Part shown: positions 62,220-64,000 of the stretch, in pieces
Layout: the number at the start of each line of letters is the position of its first letter
How positions within the stretch are numbered: position 1 is the first letter of the stretch
Source of the DNA: Endomicrobium sp.
GTDB lineage: Bacteria > Elusimicrobiota > Endomicrobiia > Endomicrobiales > Endomicrobiaceae
Length of the DNA stretch: 64,000 nucleotides
Assembly (NCBI GenBank): GCA_031260705.1
Contig: JAISLA010000001.1
Coordinates: 1 to 64,000, forward strand
Direction: 5' to 3'
Program-made: the position numbers and the translations under genes
Notes under the pieces: generated by a model
Database searches by the model: none
What the model was told of the DNA's origin: nothing
The model's input: the letters and a program-made list of their open reading frames with translations, nothing else

Positions 62220-63065
62220 ATGAATAATACAGATAGTCTTATTGATCTTGCACTGAAAGAAGATGGTGTTTCTGACGATATTACCACTAGAGAATTTATC
62301 CCGAAAGATAAGCAGGCTAAAGCGGTATTAATTGCAAATAGTCCCGGAATTCTTTGCGGCGTCGATATTTTTATAAAAGTATTTAAAACTATAGATAAAA
62401 AATGTAAAGTGTCGCTGAAAATGAAAGATTGTTCGCAAATTAAGCGCGGCGATGAAATTTTGGAAATTACAGGTCACGCTTATACAATTTTGTCCGGCGA
62501 AAGAACAGCTCTTAATTTTTTGCAGTATATGTCTGGAATTGCCACTTTGACAAATAAATTTGTAACGTCCATAAATAACGGAAGAACAAAGATATACGAT
62601 ACTAGAAAGACTATTCCCGGATACAGAGAACTTGCAAAATATGCGGTAAGGTGCGGCGGCGGAGCTAACCACAGGATGGCACTTTATGATATGGCGCTTA
62701 TAAAAGACAACCACTTGAAACTTACGAAAGATTTAACCGCTGATATAAGCGAGTTCAGGAAAAAACATAAAAATATTCCCGTTGAAGTTGAATGTGAAAA
62801 TATAAAACAAGTTGAACAGGCTTTGGATTCAAAAGCCGACATTATAATGCTTGACAATACGACTTTTGAAAATACAAAGAAAATGATTAGCCTTATAAGG
62901 AAAAGCTCTACAAAAGAATATAAACCTGAAATAGAAATTTCTGGAGGAGTAAATCTGAAAACTGCAAAAAAATTTGCAAGACTTGATGCTGACAGAATTT
63001 CTATAGGAATGATTACGCATTCTTCTTCCGCTTTAGATGTTACTCTTGAAATCACAATAAAATGA
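62220..63065 (+). CDS. nadC: Nicotinate-nucleotide pyrophosphorylase (carboxylating)
   Basis: LSGERTALNFLQYMSGIATLT, YDTRKTIPGYRELAKYAVRCGGGANHRMALYDMALIKDNH, EVECEN, IMLDN. Confidence 0.97.
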   Translation: MNNTDSLIDLALKEDGVSDDITTREFIPKDKQAKAVLIANSPGILCGVDIFIKVFKTIDKKCKVSLKMKDCSQIKRGDEILEITGHAYTILSGERTALNFLQYMSGIATLTNKFVTSINNGRTKIYDTRKTIPGYRELAKYAVRCGGGANHRMALYDMALIKDNHLKLTKDLTADISEFRKKHKNIPVEVECENIKQVEQALDSKADIIMLDNTTFENTKKMISLIRKSSTKEYKPEIEISGGVNLKTAKKFARLDADRISIGMITHSSSALDVTLEITIK

Positions 63066-64000
63066 GTATTATTGAAATTCTCTCACCGAAAAAATATATT
63101 TCCGGAAATGAAATAGGCAGATTCCTCGGGATATCAAGAGCCGCTGTCCACAAGCAAATCAACAGATTAAGACAAATCGGATATACTATAAAATCTTCTT
63201 CTAAAGGTTATATTATTGTAAAAAAGTGTAACCTTTTTAACGAATATGAAATAGAAGCAAATTTAAAAAAACCGCTTAATATATGTAAAATGATAAAATA
63301 TTATAAAGAAACTGTATCGACGCAGACTGCCGTTAAGAAACTTGCCGAAAAGGATTTTGACGAAGGAGTTGTTGTCATTGCGGAAAAACAGACTAAAGGC
63401 TATGGGCGCATTAAGAGGGTGTGGAATTCAAATGCGGGTGGTCTATGGTTTTCGATGCTTTTGAAGCCCGTGATACACCCTGACGAATCTTCAAAACTGT
63501 CGCTGCTGTTTAGTATTGTCTTAAATAGGATTCTTGAAAAAAAATATGGAATCTGTTCTGAAATAAAATGGCCTAACGATATTCTTATATGCGGAAAAAA
63601 GGTTGCAGGAATAATAATAGAAATGTCGGCAGAGCAGGACATAATAAACTGGGTTGCCGCCGGCATAGGCGTAAACATTAATAACAGTCTACCTGAAGAT
63701 TTAAGAAATATTTCAATTTCTATAAAAGAGGTTTTAAAAAGAGAAATAGGCAGGGCGGAATTTATCGCTGCGTTTTTAACGGAATTTGAAAGTTTATATT
63801 TTAATTTTCAAAAAGACGGGTTTAAGCAGTTTTTAGAAGAGTATAACAGTAAAGCCGCATATAAAAATGCGCTTGTAACTGTTAACAGCGGGTATAACGA
63901 CGCAATAACTGGTAAGAACTTCGGTATAGATGAAAGCGGGAAACTTATCATAGAGATAAAAAATAAGTTTGAAAAGATAATATCTGGAACTCTAAGAAGA
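63062..64000 (+). CDS. birA: Biotin--[acetyl-CoA-carboxylase] ligase BirA with N-terminal HTH (runs off window end)
   Basis: N-terminal HTH ISGNEIGRFLGISRAAVHKQINRL; AEKQTKGYGRIKRVW, KWPNDILICGKKVAGIIIE, GIGVNIN; 4-nt overlap with nadC. Confidence 0.9.
   Translation, partial: MSIIEILSPKKYISGNEIGRFLGISRAAVHKQINRLRQIGYTIKSSSKGYIIVKKCNLFNEYEIEANLKKPLNICKMIKYYKETVSTQTAVKKLAEKDFDEGVVVIAEKQTKGYGRIKRVWNSNAGGLWFSMLLKPVIHPDESSKLSLLFSIVLNRILEKKYGICSEIKWPNDILICGKKVAGIIIEMSAEQDIINWVAAGIGVNINNSLPEDLRNISISIKEVLKREIGRAEFIAAFLTEFESLYFNFQKDGFKQFLEEYNSKAAYKNALVTVNSGYNDAITGKNFGIDESGKLIIEIKNKFEKIISGTLRR

Noticed and set aside
1-64000. CRISPR arrays, rRNA and tRNA genes
   Set aside because: No regularly spaced direct repeats, no rRNA-like stretches and no tRNA T-loop/cloverleaf pattern recognised by eye; a tRNAscan/CRISPR finder run would be decisive.

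Overview
AT-rich, gene-dense bacterial window. Gene content and synteny suggest an Elusimicrobia/Endomicrobium-like genome undergoing reductive evolution; this is inference and no taxonomic search was run. Intact blocks: end of a DAHP synthase gene; a restriction endonuclease/D12 adenine methyltransferase pair; aroA-plsC-ispH-rpsA; a nickel-pincer-nucleotide (lar) operon larM-larN-larB-larC-larE; lptF/lptG; lysS-lolC-lolD; ilvE; a TamB-like giant; argH; lysA-dapF-dapA-dapB-dapL; queF; murC-murB-ddl-ftsQ-ftsA-ftsZ; nadC-birA. Between these lie many decayed surface and mobile genes: a tyrA relic at the R-M insertion, small lipoprotein/TM ORF relics (10.5-12.7 kb and 61.1-62.1 kb), a SprA-like giant outer-membrane protein, a secreted tail-collar protein, a GT8 glycosyltransferase, a whole Tad/Flp pilus locus, a PorV-like protein next to a G16 tract, TolC, patatin, a TPR-like protein and an MNT antitoxin relic. 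Best leads: the R-M cassette that apparently replaced tyrA, the lar operon without larA or transporter ATPase, the coordinated decay of SprA/PorV/Tad machinery, and the unassigned small-lipoprotein clusters. All family calls come from reading motifs; none was confirmed by a search.
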